Source: JAYQKL01 sp965243245 (GTDB lineage Bacteria; Pseudomonadota; Alphaproteobacteria; RS24). From it: a stretch of DNA of 64,000 bases. The DNA lies in the NCBI GenBank assembly GCA_965243245.1, contig OZ251536.1:248001-312000 (forward strand). The letters are read 5' to 3'. Position numbers and translations under genes: made by a program. Positions 16,993-25,030 of this stretch are shown here, piece after piece; within the stretch, counting starts at the first letter, position 1, and each line of letters begins with the position of its first letter. The notes below the pieces were generated by a model, which saw only the letters and a list, made by a program, of their open reading frames with translations, had not been told where the DNA came from and did no database searches.

Positions 16993-18687
16993 ATGAGACC
17001 TTTCATGAAAAACTTAAACCCAATAGCCGCCGCGTTAACTGCGCCGGGGGCACCATTTGAAATCATTGATAACAAAATCAATGGCATAAATATGCGGGTC
17101 TTTAAAAATGCTCCAGAAAACATGGTTTTAGCGATTGAAAAATCGCGTCAATATTCAACTAGAGAATTTATTGTTTCTTATGATGAGCGTCTTACTTTTG
17201 ATGAGTTTTTTACAAAAGTTGATGCCTTAGCGGGGTGGTTGCAAAATAAAGCGGGCATCAAAAAAGGACAACATATCGGCATTGGTATGAAAAACTCTGC
17301 CGCGTGGATGATTGCGTTTACGGCTATTTTGAAAATTGGCGCGGTTGGGGTTTTGTTGAACAGTAAAGGTGAGGGGCGCAGCTTACGCCATGGCGTTGAG
17401 GAGGGGGATTGTGTTTTTATTATATGTGATGACGCCCGCCTTGAGCTTTTGCGTAAGGCGGGGTGTAAGCTGGCGGGGTTGACGTCTGGTATTGCCGAGA
17501 CGGCGGATTCATTGGCGGGCGTTTATGAGAGTGGGTTAGAAGCCTTGAGCCCGGCACTTAAATCAGATGATATTGCGGCTTTGATATTTACCTCTGGCAC
17601 GACAGGGCGTGCCAAAGCGGCGACTATCTCGCATCGAGGCTTGGTCACTGGCATGACAAATACGCTTATGGCACTTGCTGAGGCCTATCAGCGCATTGCC
17701 CAGCAATATGAGATCACTGCCGAAGAGCTTACGAAGCATATGCCGCAAACGGTAAGCCTTATGGTTTTTCCTTTATTTCATATTAGTGGATTGGCGTCGG
17801 TTTTTTTGACCTCGCTGATTAATGGCGACAAGCTGGTGATGATGGATAAGTGGAATGCCAAAGAACTTTTACAGCTTACTGAAACCGAGCAAATTAACAA
17901 TATTGGCGGTGCGCCTGCCCTGCACCGAGATATTTTAAATGAGCTTAAAATTGGCGATTATGATGTGTCCTCTATTCGCTCGATTTCTTGTGGGGGGCAG
18001 GCTTTTCCGCCTGATTTAATTAAGGCTTTACTGGCGGCTTTTCCGGGGGTTATCCTTGGGGCGGGCTATGGCATGACAGAATTATCCGGGGCTATTAGCT
18101 CGTCAAACGGCGAGGCGTTTTCGTCTAAGTCTGATAGTGCCGGGCAAATTTTTCCGATGGTGGATGTGAAGATTATCGCAGAAGACGGCAAAGAATTACC
18201 CAATTATCAAACCGGCGAGGTTTATGTGCGCGGGCCCATTGTGATGCAAGGATATTATGGCCGCGTTGAGGCAACCCAAGAAGTACTCCATGATGGTTGG
18301 ATGAAGACAGGCGATGTTGGGTATCGTGATGATGATGATTATCTTTTTATTGTTGACCGCAAAACCGATATGATTATCTCGGCAGGTGAAAACATTTATT
18401 GTGTTGAGATTGAGCAATCGCTTGTTCAACATCCTAAAGTTGTTGAACTTTCTTCATTTGGTGTACCCGATGAACGCTTGGGCGAGCGGCTGGTTGTGGT
18501 CGCAAGCACTGATGATGAGAGCTTTATGAGCGATGATTTAATGGATTATGCAAAAGAGGTTTTGGGAGGCTATAAAGTGCCAAGTGAAATTATTATTTCG
18601 AACTCAGCTTTTACCTATAATGCGTTGCAAAAAATAGAAAAGAAAAAGCTCCGTGAGAAGTTTTTAAATTCTGAGATTAAGGGATAA
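16993..18687 (+). CDS. Acyl-CoA synthetase (ANL superfamily)
   Basis: AMP-forming CoA ligase, 564 residues. Motifs in order: P-loop TSGTTGRAKAATISHRG (about 199-215), GYGMTELSGAI, and the hinge region TGDVGYRDDDDYLFIVDRKTDMIISAGENIYCVEIE. The C-terminal lysine region is LQKIEKKKLREKF, a variant of the usual xTGKxxKxxL. It heads a plus-strand operon with an amidohydrolase-like gene, a Rieske oxygenase and two acyl-CoA dehydrogenases. That points to activation of a steroid or terpenoid carboxylate, for example a side-chain acid. An in-frame ATG at 17005 is an alternative start. Ligase family is certain; substrate is inference. Confidence 0.9.
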   Translation: MRPFMKNLNPIAAALTAPGAPFEIIDNKINGINMRVFKNAPENMVLAIEKSRQYSTREFIVSYDERLTFDEFFTKVDALAGWLQNKAGIKKGQHIGIGMKNSAAWMIAFTAILKIGAVGVLLNSKGEGRSLRHGVEEGDCVFIICDDARLELLRKAGCKLAGLTSGIAETADSLAGVYESGLEALSPALKSDDIAALIFTSGTTGRAKAATISHRGLVTGMTNTLMALAEAYQRIAQQYEITAEELTKHMPQTVSLMVFPLFHISGLASVFLTSLINGDKLVMMDKWNAKELLQLTETEQINNIGGAPALHRDILNELKIGDYDVSSIRSISCGGQAFPPDLIKALLAAFPGVILGAGYGMTELSGAISSSNGEAFSSKSDSAGQIFPMVDVKIIAEDGKELPNYQTGEVYVRGPIVMQGYYGRVEATQEVLHDGWMKTGDVGYRDDDDYLFIVDRKTDMIISAGENIYCVEIEQSLVQHPKVVELSSFGVPDERLGERLVVVASTDDESFMSDDLMDYAKEVLGGYKVPSEIIISNSAFTYNALQKIEKKKLREKFLNSEIKG

Positions 18688-18691
18688 AAAT

Positions 18692-19567
18692 ATGGCGCGT
18701 CCAAAAGATATTGGTGTCATTGATACAATGATGGGTATTCCAGTTCAGGAAGATAATGCGGGCTGGTATGAGAGTTTTCGCCCCTTGCTGAATGATGAAG
18801 AAAGTCGGCAAATGTTTAAGATGCCGGCTCAATATATGTTTAAGGATATTCCGCAAACTAAAAATATTGACGATTATGTCGCTTGGACAATCGCGCAAAT
18901 GGATAAGTTTAACATCTCTAAAGCTCTGGTTGGCTTTAATGAGGATGAAACTTCGTTGAAGGCTCATGCTGATCATGCGGCGCGGTTTTTCTTTGATGTT
19001 CCGGTTAATCCGAATGAGGGCATGAATGAAATCCGCCGCATTAAACGACTACACAATGAATATGACATTAAGGCAATAAGTGTTTTTCCTGCTGGGACTG
19101 TGCCGCAAGTAGCGATTAATCATCCGCATATGTATCCATTTTACGCGCTCTGTGTTGAATTGGATATTCCGATCTTGCTGAATGTTGGAGTGCCCGGACC
19201 GCGGATTCCGCTAGCGACACAAAAAGTAGAGCATCTTGATGAAGTTTGCTGGTTTTTTCCTGAGCTGAAAATTATCATGCGTCATGGCGCCGAGCCTTGG
19301 GAAGAGTTAGCTATTAAGTTAATGATTAAATATCCTAATCTTTATTATTCAACATCTGCGTTTGCGCCTCGGTTTTATCCCAAGGCGATTATTGATTATG
19401 CGAACACATCGCGCGGCGCAGATAAAATCATTTACGCAGGGTACTTTCCGATGGGATTGAGTTTGGATAGAATTTTTAAAGATCTGGAGCAAGTGCCTTT
19501 CAAAGAAGAAGTTTGGGTAAAGTTTTTAAGAGATAATGCGGCCCGCGTTTTTAAATTAGGAGAATAA
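18692..19567 (+). CDS. Amidohydrolase-fold protein lacking metal ligands
   Basis: 291 residues resembling the amidohydrolase-2 (ACMSD-like) TIM-barrel family that often accompanies acyl-CoA dehydrogenase clusters. Recognisable stretches: an N-terminal IGVIDTMMGIP strand, ILLNVGVPGPR, KIIMRHGAEPWEELAIKLM and a C-terminal DKIIYAGYFPMGLSLDRIF. The usual N-terminal HxH metal motif is absent (DTMMG instead), and the late Asp of the common GSDYP motif is replaced (AGYFP). It may therefore be non-catalytic or metal-independent. RBS AAGGGA precedes the ATG. The gene lies four bases after the ligase and one base before the Rieske gene, clearly within one operon. Confidence 0.78.
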   Translation: MARPKDIGVIDTMMGIPVQEDNAGWYESFRPLLNDEESRQMFKMPAQYMFKDIPQTKNIDDYVAWTIAQMDKFNISKALVGFNEDETSLKAHADHAARFFFDVPVNPNEGMNEIRRIKRLHNEYDIKAISVFPAGTVPQVAINHPHMYPFYALCVELDIPILLNVGVPGPRIPLATQKVEHLDEVCWFFPELKIIMRHGAEPWEELAIKLMIKYPNLYYSTSAFAPRFYPKAIIDYANTSRGADKIIYAGYFPMGLSLDRIFKDLEQVPFKEEVWVKFLRDNAARVFKLGE

Positions 19568-19568
19568 G

Positions 19569-20693
19569 ATGACCAAACCAGAAAATGATGCACGTACACC
19601 GCCTGTTGCCGTCTGGCAGGTTCTTGATGGTCTAAGGGGTGATGAGCTCAAGGCGTGGCGGCTTCAAGATATTGAAAACCCTGCCACAATTGAGCAACGT
19701 AATCTTGATAAATTACCCATACCCTTTGGCTGGTTTGTGGTTGATTATGCGGATGATTTGGCTATTGGCGAGGTCAAGCCATTGCATTATTTTGGTGCGC
19801 AATTGGTTTTATGGCGTGGCGGCGATGGGAAAGCGCGCATTATTGATGCCTATTGTCGCCATTTAGGGGCAAATATGGCGTATGGGGGGCGCGTCAATGG
19901 TAATGAGCTTGAATGTCCGTTTCATGCTTGGACATATAATAGTGAGGGCAGTGTTATGAGTGTGCCTTATGCGGAACGTATTCCGCCCACAGCGGCGCGC
20001 CCTTGTGAGGCTCAATGGACGGTCCAAGAAGCCAATAAATTCATTTGGGTTTGGTATCATCCAGAAGGCCAGCCGCCCTCATATGATCTTGATGTCTTTG
20101 AAGAAGTCGGCAACGCGGACTGGACTGAATATGAACGTTTCGAATGGATTGTTCATGGCCCCATTCAAAATATGTCTGAAAACGGGGTCGATTCAGCCCA
20201 TTTCAAATATATTCACGGGGTGCCTGAAATGCCAAATTACGATATGGAATTTGATGGCCATAGGCGTACCGCTTCGGTTAAATCCAAATTGGGGACACCT
20301 AAAGGTGAGGTCGATGGTATGATATCTTATGGCACAATCGGTGCGGGGCAATCATGGACAAAATTTACAGGTATTTCAGAAACTCTTTTGGTTTCGGGTG
20401 TTACCCCTATCGCGCGTGATAAAACACATGTGCGTTTTGCCTTCACCCAGCCAAAAGCTGAAGCTGAAGGGGCTATGGCGAATCTTTCAAAAGCCTTGAT
20501 TAGGGATATTTGTAAACAGCTTGATCAGGATAAAGTCGTTTGGGATCGCCAAAAATACATTTTGCGCCCTTCTATTTGTGATGGCGATGGACCGATTATG
20601 CCATTTCGTAAATATTTTGAACAATTTTATGCTGATGGCGCACAAGATTCCAGTGTTACTAATCTCAAATTTGAGCAGGAAGGGAACCAATAA
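19569..20693 (+). CDS. Rieske non-heme iron oxygenase, KshA-like
   Basis: 374-residue oxygenase component. Rieske ligands are in AYCRHLGANM and CPFHAWTYN. The iron site is in ENGVDSAHFKYIH (D-x2-H-x4-H), and the closing region KVVWDRQKYILRPSICDGDGPIMPFRKYFEQFYAD closely parallels KshA ends. It differs from the 11405 protein in pocket and lacks its own reductase. GGAG lies six bases before the ATG, one base after the amidohydrolase-like gene. Its operon with a ligase and acyl-CoA dehydrogenases suggests it oxygenates a steroid-CoA or acid intermediate. A KshA function is possible, but a different ring position is equally likely. Confidence 0.86.
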   Translation: MTKPENDARTPPVAVWQVLDGLRGDELKAWRLQDIENPATIEQRNLDKLPIPFGWFVVDYADDLAIGEVKPLHYFGAQLVLWRGGDGKARIIDAYCRHLGANMAYGGRVNGNELECPFHAWTYNSEGSVMSVPYAERIPPTAARPCEAQWTVQEANKFIWVWYHPEGQPPSYDLDVFEEVGNADWTEYERFEWIVHGPIQNMSENGVDSAHFKYIHGVPEMPNYDMEFDGHRRTASVKSKLGTPKGEVDGMISYGTIGAGQSWTKFTGISETLLVSGVTPIARDKTHVRFAFTQPKAEAEGAMANLSKALIRDICKQLDQDKVVWDRQKYILRPSICDGDGPIMPFRKYFEQFYADGAQDSSVTNLKFEQEGNQ

Positions 20694-20708
20694 GGTTCTG
20701 GTGTATTC

Positions 20709-21824
20709 ATGCAGTTTGCTTTTACTGAGGAACAAAAGCTCATTCGAGAAACAGTGTTTTTGGCGGTTGGAAATGCGGGCGAGCGCAGCAAGCTTTATCC
20801 GGTTATGGAAGCGGACGGGTTTGACCGTGACGCTTGGTCTTTACTGATGAAAGAGCTTATGCTGGGCGGCACGGCTTTTCCTGAGGCTTATGGCGGCGCG
20901 GGGCTAGGGCATGTGGAATTGGCAAGTATACAAGAAGCCTTAGGGCGTTATTTATTGCCAACGCCTTTTTTCACCTCGGTGATTATGGCTGGCTTAGGGC
21001 TTTATTTATGTGGCTCAAAGGCACAAAAACAACAATGGCTTACGAAAATCATTACTGGAGATATAGTGGCATCGCTTGGCTATCTTGATACATCGGGACA
21101 CTTTAATGATGACACTTATGCCGCAACCTTAAGCGAGGATGGTAAACTCTCAGGCGAGATTGCTATGGTTCAATATGGGCAATTTGCAGATATACTTATT
21201 ATTCGCGCCCAAAATGCGCAAGGCGCACCAGTTTTTGTTTTAGTTAAACCCCGCCAAGCCGGGGTTTCTATAACGCCCAAAACCTCAATGGATTTGACCC
21301 GTCCCGTCGCGCATATATCCCTAACCGGGGTTGCGGTGGAAGCAACCCAAATTTTACCCGGCGGTGCTATTGCTAAGGTTTTTGATATCTCACGTATCAT
21401 GCTTTGTGCCGAGCAAATGGGCGCGGCTGAAGGGGCTTTATTATTGGCCAATTCATATGCAAAAGAACGGATACAATTTGGTCGCCCGATTGGTAGTTTT
21501 CAAGCTATCAAGCACCGTTTAGCGGATATGATGGTGATGCTTGAGGCGGCAAAATCGGCCGCTTGGTATGGGGTTTGTGCATCCCAAGAAAATGAAGCTG
21601 AACTTCCGATTGCCGCCTCGACGGCGGCGATTGTATGTGCAAGAGCTCTTTCAAAGAATGCGGCACATGGGATTCAAATTCACGGCGGCATGGGATTTAC
21701 ATGGGAGTGCATGGCGCATCTTTATTTTAAACGGGCACGCACGAGCTCACTCATGCTTGGCTCACCTGAAATGCACCGCGAGAAACTTGCAGAGCACGTG
21801 TTTTGCGACGCAAGAATAGGATGA
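20709..21824 (+). CDS. Acyl-CoA dehydrogenase (first of adjacent pair)
   Basis: FAD flavoprotein of 371 residues with the ACAD N-terminal helical domain (FAFTEEQKLIRETV-type opening), EAYGGAGLGHVELASIQEALGR, a middle beta domain and a C-terminal helical domain with RIQFGRPIGSFQAIKHRLADM and HGGMGFTWE. It is followed after four bases by a second, divergent ACAD. Adjacent pairs of this kind form the alpha2beta2 heterotetramers that oxidise steroid side-chain CoA esters in Actinobacteria (FadE26/27, ChsE1/E2). Assignment as such a heteromer is inference from synteny. No strong ribosome site is seen; it is probably translated by readthrough from the Rieske gene 15 bases upstream. Confidence 0.88.
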   Translation: MQFAFTEEQKLIRETVFLAVGNAGERSKLYPVMEADGFDRDAWSLLMKELMLGGTAFPEAYGGAGLGHVELASIQEALGRYLLPTPFFTSVIMAGLGLYLCGSKAQKQQWLTKIITGDIVASLGYLDTSGHFNDDTYAATLSEDGKLSGEIAMVQYGQFADILIIRAQNAQGAPVFVLVKPRQAGVSITPKTSMDLTRPVAHISLTGVAVEATQILPGGAIAKVFDISRIMLCAEQMGAAEGALLLANSYAKERIQFGRPIGSFQAIKHRLADMMVMLEAAKSAAWYGVCASQENEAELPIAASTAAIVCARALSKNAAHGIQIHGGMGFTWECMAHLYFKRARTSSLMLGSPEMHREKLAEHVFCDARIG

Positions 21825-21828
21825 TGAG

Positions 21829-23007
21829 ATGAAGCTTGGGTTTACGAAAAAGGAAGAAAAGTTTCGCACAGAGGTTGTCGCTTGGCTTAAGGCTCGGCTC
21901 AAAGGAGAGTTTGAAAGCATTAAAGGCGAAGGCTCGATGACAAAAAACCTCGATAAGAGGCTGGCTTGGGAAAGAATGATGGGCGAGGATGGCTGGAGTG
22001 CCATCGGCTATCCGACAGAATATGGCGGTAAGGGGGCTAGTCTTGCGCAGCAGGTTATTTTTGCCGAAGAATATGCCCGCGCCCGTGCGCCGGGGCGCAT
22101 TGGGCATATTGGTGTCGAGCTTGCGGGCCCGACAATTTTGCATTTTGGCTCTGATGAGCAAAAAAACAAATTCCTGCCTAATATCGTGGCGGGCAAAACC
22201 ATGTGGGCGCAAGGTTATTCAGAGCCTAATGCTGGTTCTGATCTTTCCAACATTCAAACCAAGGCGACGCTTATTGATGGGGAATGGGTCATTGAGGGGC
22301 AGAAAATATGGACCTCTATGGCAACTTTTGCAGATTGGATTTTTGTTCTAGCAAGGACCGAATTGGGGTCTCAAGGTTCTAAAGGTCTTTCTTTTTTGCT
22401 GGTGCCGCTTAAGCAGGATGGGATTAGCATCCGCCCCATTAAGCAAATTACGGGGGAGGCTGACTTTAATGAGATATTTTTTGATGCGGTTAAAACGGCG
22501 GGCGAAAATGTGGTCGGCGGCAAAAGCAATGGCTGGAGGGTGGCGATGGGCTTATTGGCTTTTGAAAGAGGCGTTAGCACGCTCGGCCAGCTGATGAGTT
22601 TTATCTCTGAGTTTAATCACATTATTGGCGAAGCCAAAAAAAATGGCAAAATGCATGACCCGCTTATTCGCCAACGCATTGGCGAAGCTTTTACAGGACT
22701 TAAAGTGATGCGCCATAGTGCCTTACGTATGCTTTCGGATGATGATAATTCTCAACTGCAACCTGCGGCAATGACCTATAAGCTTTATTGGTCGGCTTGG
22801 CATAAAAACTTAAGCCAATTAGGAATGGATATTATCGGTTTAAATGGCGATGTTACTCATTCACAAGGGTATGAGTTTGAGGCGATACCACATTGGTATT
22901 TGCACGCACGCGCTGACTCTATCTATGGCGGCACAAATCAGGTGCAACGCAATATTGTCGCAGAGCACGCATTAGGACAAGCGCGCGAACCAAGAATTCG
23001 TAAATAA
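21829..23007 (+). CDS. Acyl-CoA dehydrogenase (second of adjacent pair)
   Basis: 392-residue ACAD with PTEYGGKGASLAQQVIFAEEYARARAP, the flavin-binding GYSEPNAGSDLSNIQTKA, WTSMATFADWIFVLART, FERGVSTLGQ and the C-terminal YGGTNQVQRNIVAEHALG. This sequence type matches the FadE26/FadE30-like subfamily used on steroid CoA esters. It starts four bases after the first ACAD, consistent with a heteromeric enzyme. After it comes a 108-base gap before the 3-alpha-HSD-like gene on the same strand. Dehydrogenation of a side-chain or ring CoA thioester is likely; the exact substrate is unknown. Confidence 0.9.
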   Translation: MKLGFTKKEEKFRTEVVAWLKARLKGEFESIKGEGSMTKNLDKRLAWERMMGEDGWSAIGYPTEYGGKGASLAQQVIFAEEYARARAPGRIGHIGVELAGPTILHFGSDEQKNKFLPNIVAGKTMWAQGYSEPNAGSDLSNIQTKATLIDGEWVIEGQKIWTSMATFADWIFVLARTELGSQGSKGLSFLLVPLKQDGISIRPIKQITGEADFNEIFFDAVKTAGENVVGGKSNGWRVAMGLLAFERGVSTLGQLMSFISEFNHIIGEAKKNGKMHDPLIRQRIGEAFTGLKVMRHSALRMLSDDDNSQLQPAAMTYKLYWSAWHKNLSQLGMDIIGLNGDVTHSQGYEFEAIPHWYLHARADSIYGGTNQVQRNIVAEHALGQAREPRIRK

Positions 23008-23115
23008 ATGCTTTTAGTAAATTCGCTCGCAAAATTATTAAAATTTTAAAGAGTGTGATTTGAAAGATAATGGACGCACAAGCGGTCAGCATATTGCTAA
23101 AATAAGGAGATTAAA

Positions 23116-23880
23116 ATGGCAAAAATTGTTATTACAGGTTCAGCATCAGGTATTGGGCGCGAAACGGTCAAACAATTAATGGCGCAAGGTCATGAAATTA
23201 TAAGTGTTGATTTGCACGGTGCTCATATTGAGACTGACCTATCCACTCAAGCGGGGCGCGAGCGGGCAATTAAAGAGATTCTTGAAAAATCTGGCGGCAT
23301 GATTGATGGGCTCATCACGGCTGCGGGTCTTGGGGGACATCTTGCAGACGGGCAGTTAGTTGCGCGTGTCAATTATTTTGGAACGGTTGAGCTCTTGGAC
23401 GGGCTTTTTCCTGCCCTTGCAAAAAGCACCAATGCAAGAGTTGTTGCTGTGAGTTCTAATTCTGCACAAATGGGCGATAATACGGATAATCCTATTGTTC
23501 ATGCATTGCTTAAAAATGACCATGCCAAAGCCATGAGTTTAATTGGTGATATGCCAGCGGCGACAATATATGGTTTATCAAAACATGCTGTTGCGCGCGC
23601 CATTCGGATGCGGGCGCCAGAGTGGGGCAAAGCTAAGGTTCGGCTCAACGCGATTGCGCCGGGGATGACTGAAACCCCGCTCTTTGCTGGCTCGCGCGAC
23701 CATCCTGAAATTGGCGAGCGGGTCAAGATGATTCCAATTCCTTTAGACAGATATGCCTCACCAGAAGAAGTTGCAAAAGTCATTTGCCTCATGATGGGCG
23801 AGGCGTTTGCTTATATGCATGGCAGTATTATTTGGCTTGATGGCGGCACGGATGCGACTATTCGCCCTGATGGTTTTTAA
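23116..23880 (+). CDS. hsdA: 3-alpha-hydroxysteroid dehydrogenase-like SDR
   Basis: 254-residue SDR resembling Comamonas 3-alpha-hydroxysteroid dehydrogenase/carbonyl reductase (HsdA) along its length. It shares TGSASGIG, the unusual self-contained short N-terminal half with DLSTQAGR, DGLITAAGLG, VNYFGTVELLDGLFPAL, a catalytic YGLSK, the APEWGKAKVRLNAIAPGMTETPL block and the end WLDGGTDATIRPDGF. HsdA oxidises 3-alpha-hydroxyl groups of steroids and bile acids to 3-ketones. AAGGAG lies seven bases before the ATG. Position at the end of the ligase/Rieske/ACAD run supports a steroid role. The similarity was recalled from memory rather than computed. Confidence 0.8.
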   Translation: MAKIVITGSASGIGRETVKQLMAQGHEIISVDLHGAHIETDLSTQAGRERAIKEILEKSGGMIDGLITAAGLGGHLADGQLVARVNYFGTVELLDGLFPALAKSTNARVVAVSSNSAQMGDNTDNPIVHALLKNDHAKAMSLIGDMPAATIYGLSKHAVARAIRMRAPEWGKAKVRLNAIAPGMTETPLFAGSRDHPEIGERVKMIPIPLDRYASPEEVAKVICLMMGEAFAYMHGSIIWLDGGTDATIRPDGF

Positions 23881-23894
23881 ATAAATAATTTTTA

Positions 23895-23929
23895 AAATTA
23901 AGAGCGTCAAAGAATGACGCCGCTAATTT
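23895..23929. terminator. Bidirectional hairpin between convergent genes
   Basis: Stem GCGTC/GACGC with a 7-base loop, framed by AAATTA on the left and TAATTT on the right. It lies between the convergent 3-alpha-HSD-like and Rieske genes, a typical place for a shared terminator. The stem is short, so strength is uncertain. Confidence 0.45.
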
Positions 23930-23945
23930 AAGTCTTAAATGATGC

Positions 23946-24971
23946 CTAATATCTAGTCAGCGTTGGGCTGTTTGTATCTAGGTCCACATAAAAATCTTGA
24001 GCATATTTTCTATAGGTCAAGATCGGGCCATCACCATCACATAGTAATGGGTTTGGACGATATTTTTTATTATCCCAGACAATCAAATCGACGGACTCAA
24101 AACCAGCCGATTCTTCGCCCTCAGCCGCCCCAATAGAGTGCTGATAAAGATGTTCAGCAACTTGGCGTTCTGTTGTTCCTTCGGCATAATTTTTAAACGT
24201 AAAAGTCATACGTGTACGCGATAGCTCTTTGGTAACCGGTAAAGCCGTTGAAAACATCAACATCGACACGCCATCTTTTGAATGATGAATGGTTTGTATT
24301 CCAAGGCCATACATAGTACCCACAATATAGCCTTGACCAATATCGAATTTAAACTGGTCACCGTCAATTTTAGCATCCACTGGCGGAATGATAGGGGTTC
24401 CATGTAAAAACTTCAAATGCGGGGTATCCACCGAGTTTTCCCCCATTTCTTGAAGACATGTGCTGATATCCCAGCATCCACGGCGCGGTTCAACATGTTC
24501 ATCAGGGTTTTCAAATTCAGGAATAACTGGCAATTTATAACTTGGTTCATCGCCGTGCGGATGATACCAGACAAAAACCATGCCGTATTTTTCTTGTACA
24601 GGAAGTGCTTGAAGCACGGGTTTTTTCTTGGCGATTCCGGGCATGACTTTGCCGTATGGGATTTTTTTACACCATCCTTGAGAATTAAACTCCCAATTGT
24701 GGAAAGGGCATTGAATGTTATTTCCGACAATTTTGCCGCCATGGCCTAAATGAGCCCCAAGGTGAGGGCAGTAAGGGTCGGTGACGCCAACCGAATTATC
24801 GTCGCCTCGAAAGACAACCCATTCTTTGTCAAAGGCTTGCACAATTTTAATCTCGCCGACCGGAATTTGGTCAGAATAATCAATCATATACCAGCCATAA
24901 GGGATAGGAAAAGGACAGCGTTCGAGTTCATCGCCTGTTTGAACGGTTTCAATATTTAATGCTTCACTCAT
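23946..24971 (-). CDS. Rieske non-heme iron oxygenase, KshA-like
   Basis: 341-residue oxygenase component, the third in the window. Rieske ligands are in PYCPHLGAHLGHGG and CPFHNWEFN. The iron site is in ENSVDTPHLKFLH (D-x2-H-x4-H), and the C-terminal segment is VDLIVWDNKKYRPNPLLCDGDGPILTYRKYAQDFYVD. It is closer in its motifs to the 19569 protein than to the 11405 one. GGAG precedes the ATG at 24971. It is last in a minus-strand operon of TetR regulator, SDR, P450 and Rieske. A steroid hydroxylase is likely; the position attacked is not readable from sequence. Confidence 0.86.
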   Translation of the reverse strand: MSEALNIETVQTGDELERCPFPIPYGWYMIDYSDQIPVGEIKIVQAFDKEWVVFRGDDNSVGVTDPYCPHLGAHLGHGGKIVGNNIQCPFHNWEFNSQGWCKKIPYGKVMPGIAKKKPVLQALPVQEKYGMVFVWYHPHGDEPSYKLPVIPEFENPDEHVEPRRGCWDISTCLQEMGENSVDTPHLKFLHGTPIIPPVDAKIDGDQFKFDIGQGYIVGTMYGLGIQTIHHSKDGVSMLMFSTALPVTKELSRTRMTFTFKNYAEGTTERQVAEHLYQHSIGAAEGEESAGFESVDLIVWDNKKYRPNPLLCDGDGPILTYRKYAQDFYVDLDTNSPTLTRY

Positions 24972-25000
24972 TTTTAAGTCTCCAGTTTGGTTGATTTTAC

Positions 25001-25030
25001 TTCAATTTGCTTCAATTTGCTTTAATTTTC
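25001..25030. repeat. Three 10-bp direct repeats at the P450 3' end
   Basis: Two exact copies of TTCAATTTGC followed by a diverged third (TTTAATTTTC). They span the P450 stop codon and the gap before the Rieske gene. Probably slippage-derived; no function is evident. Confidence 0.7.
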
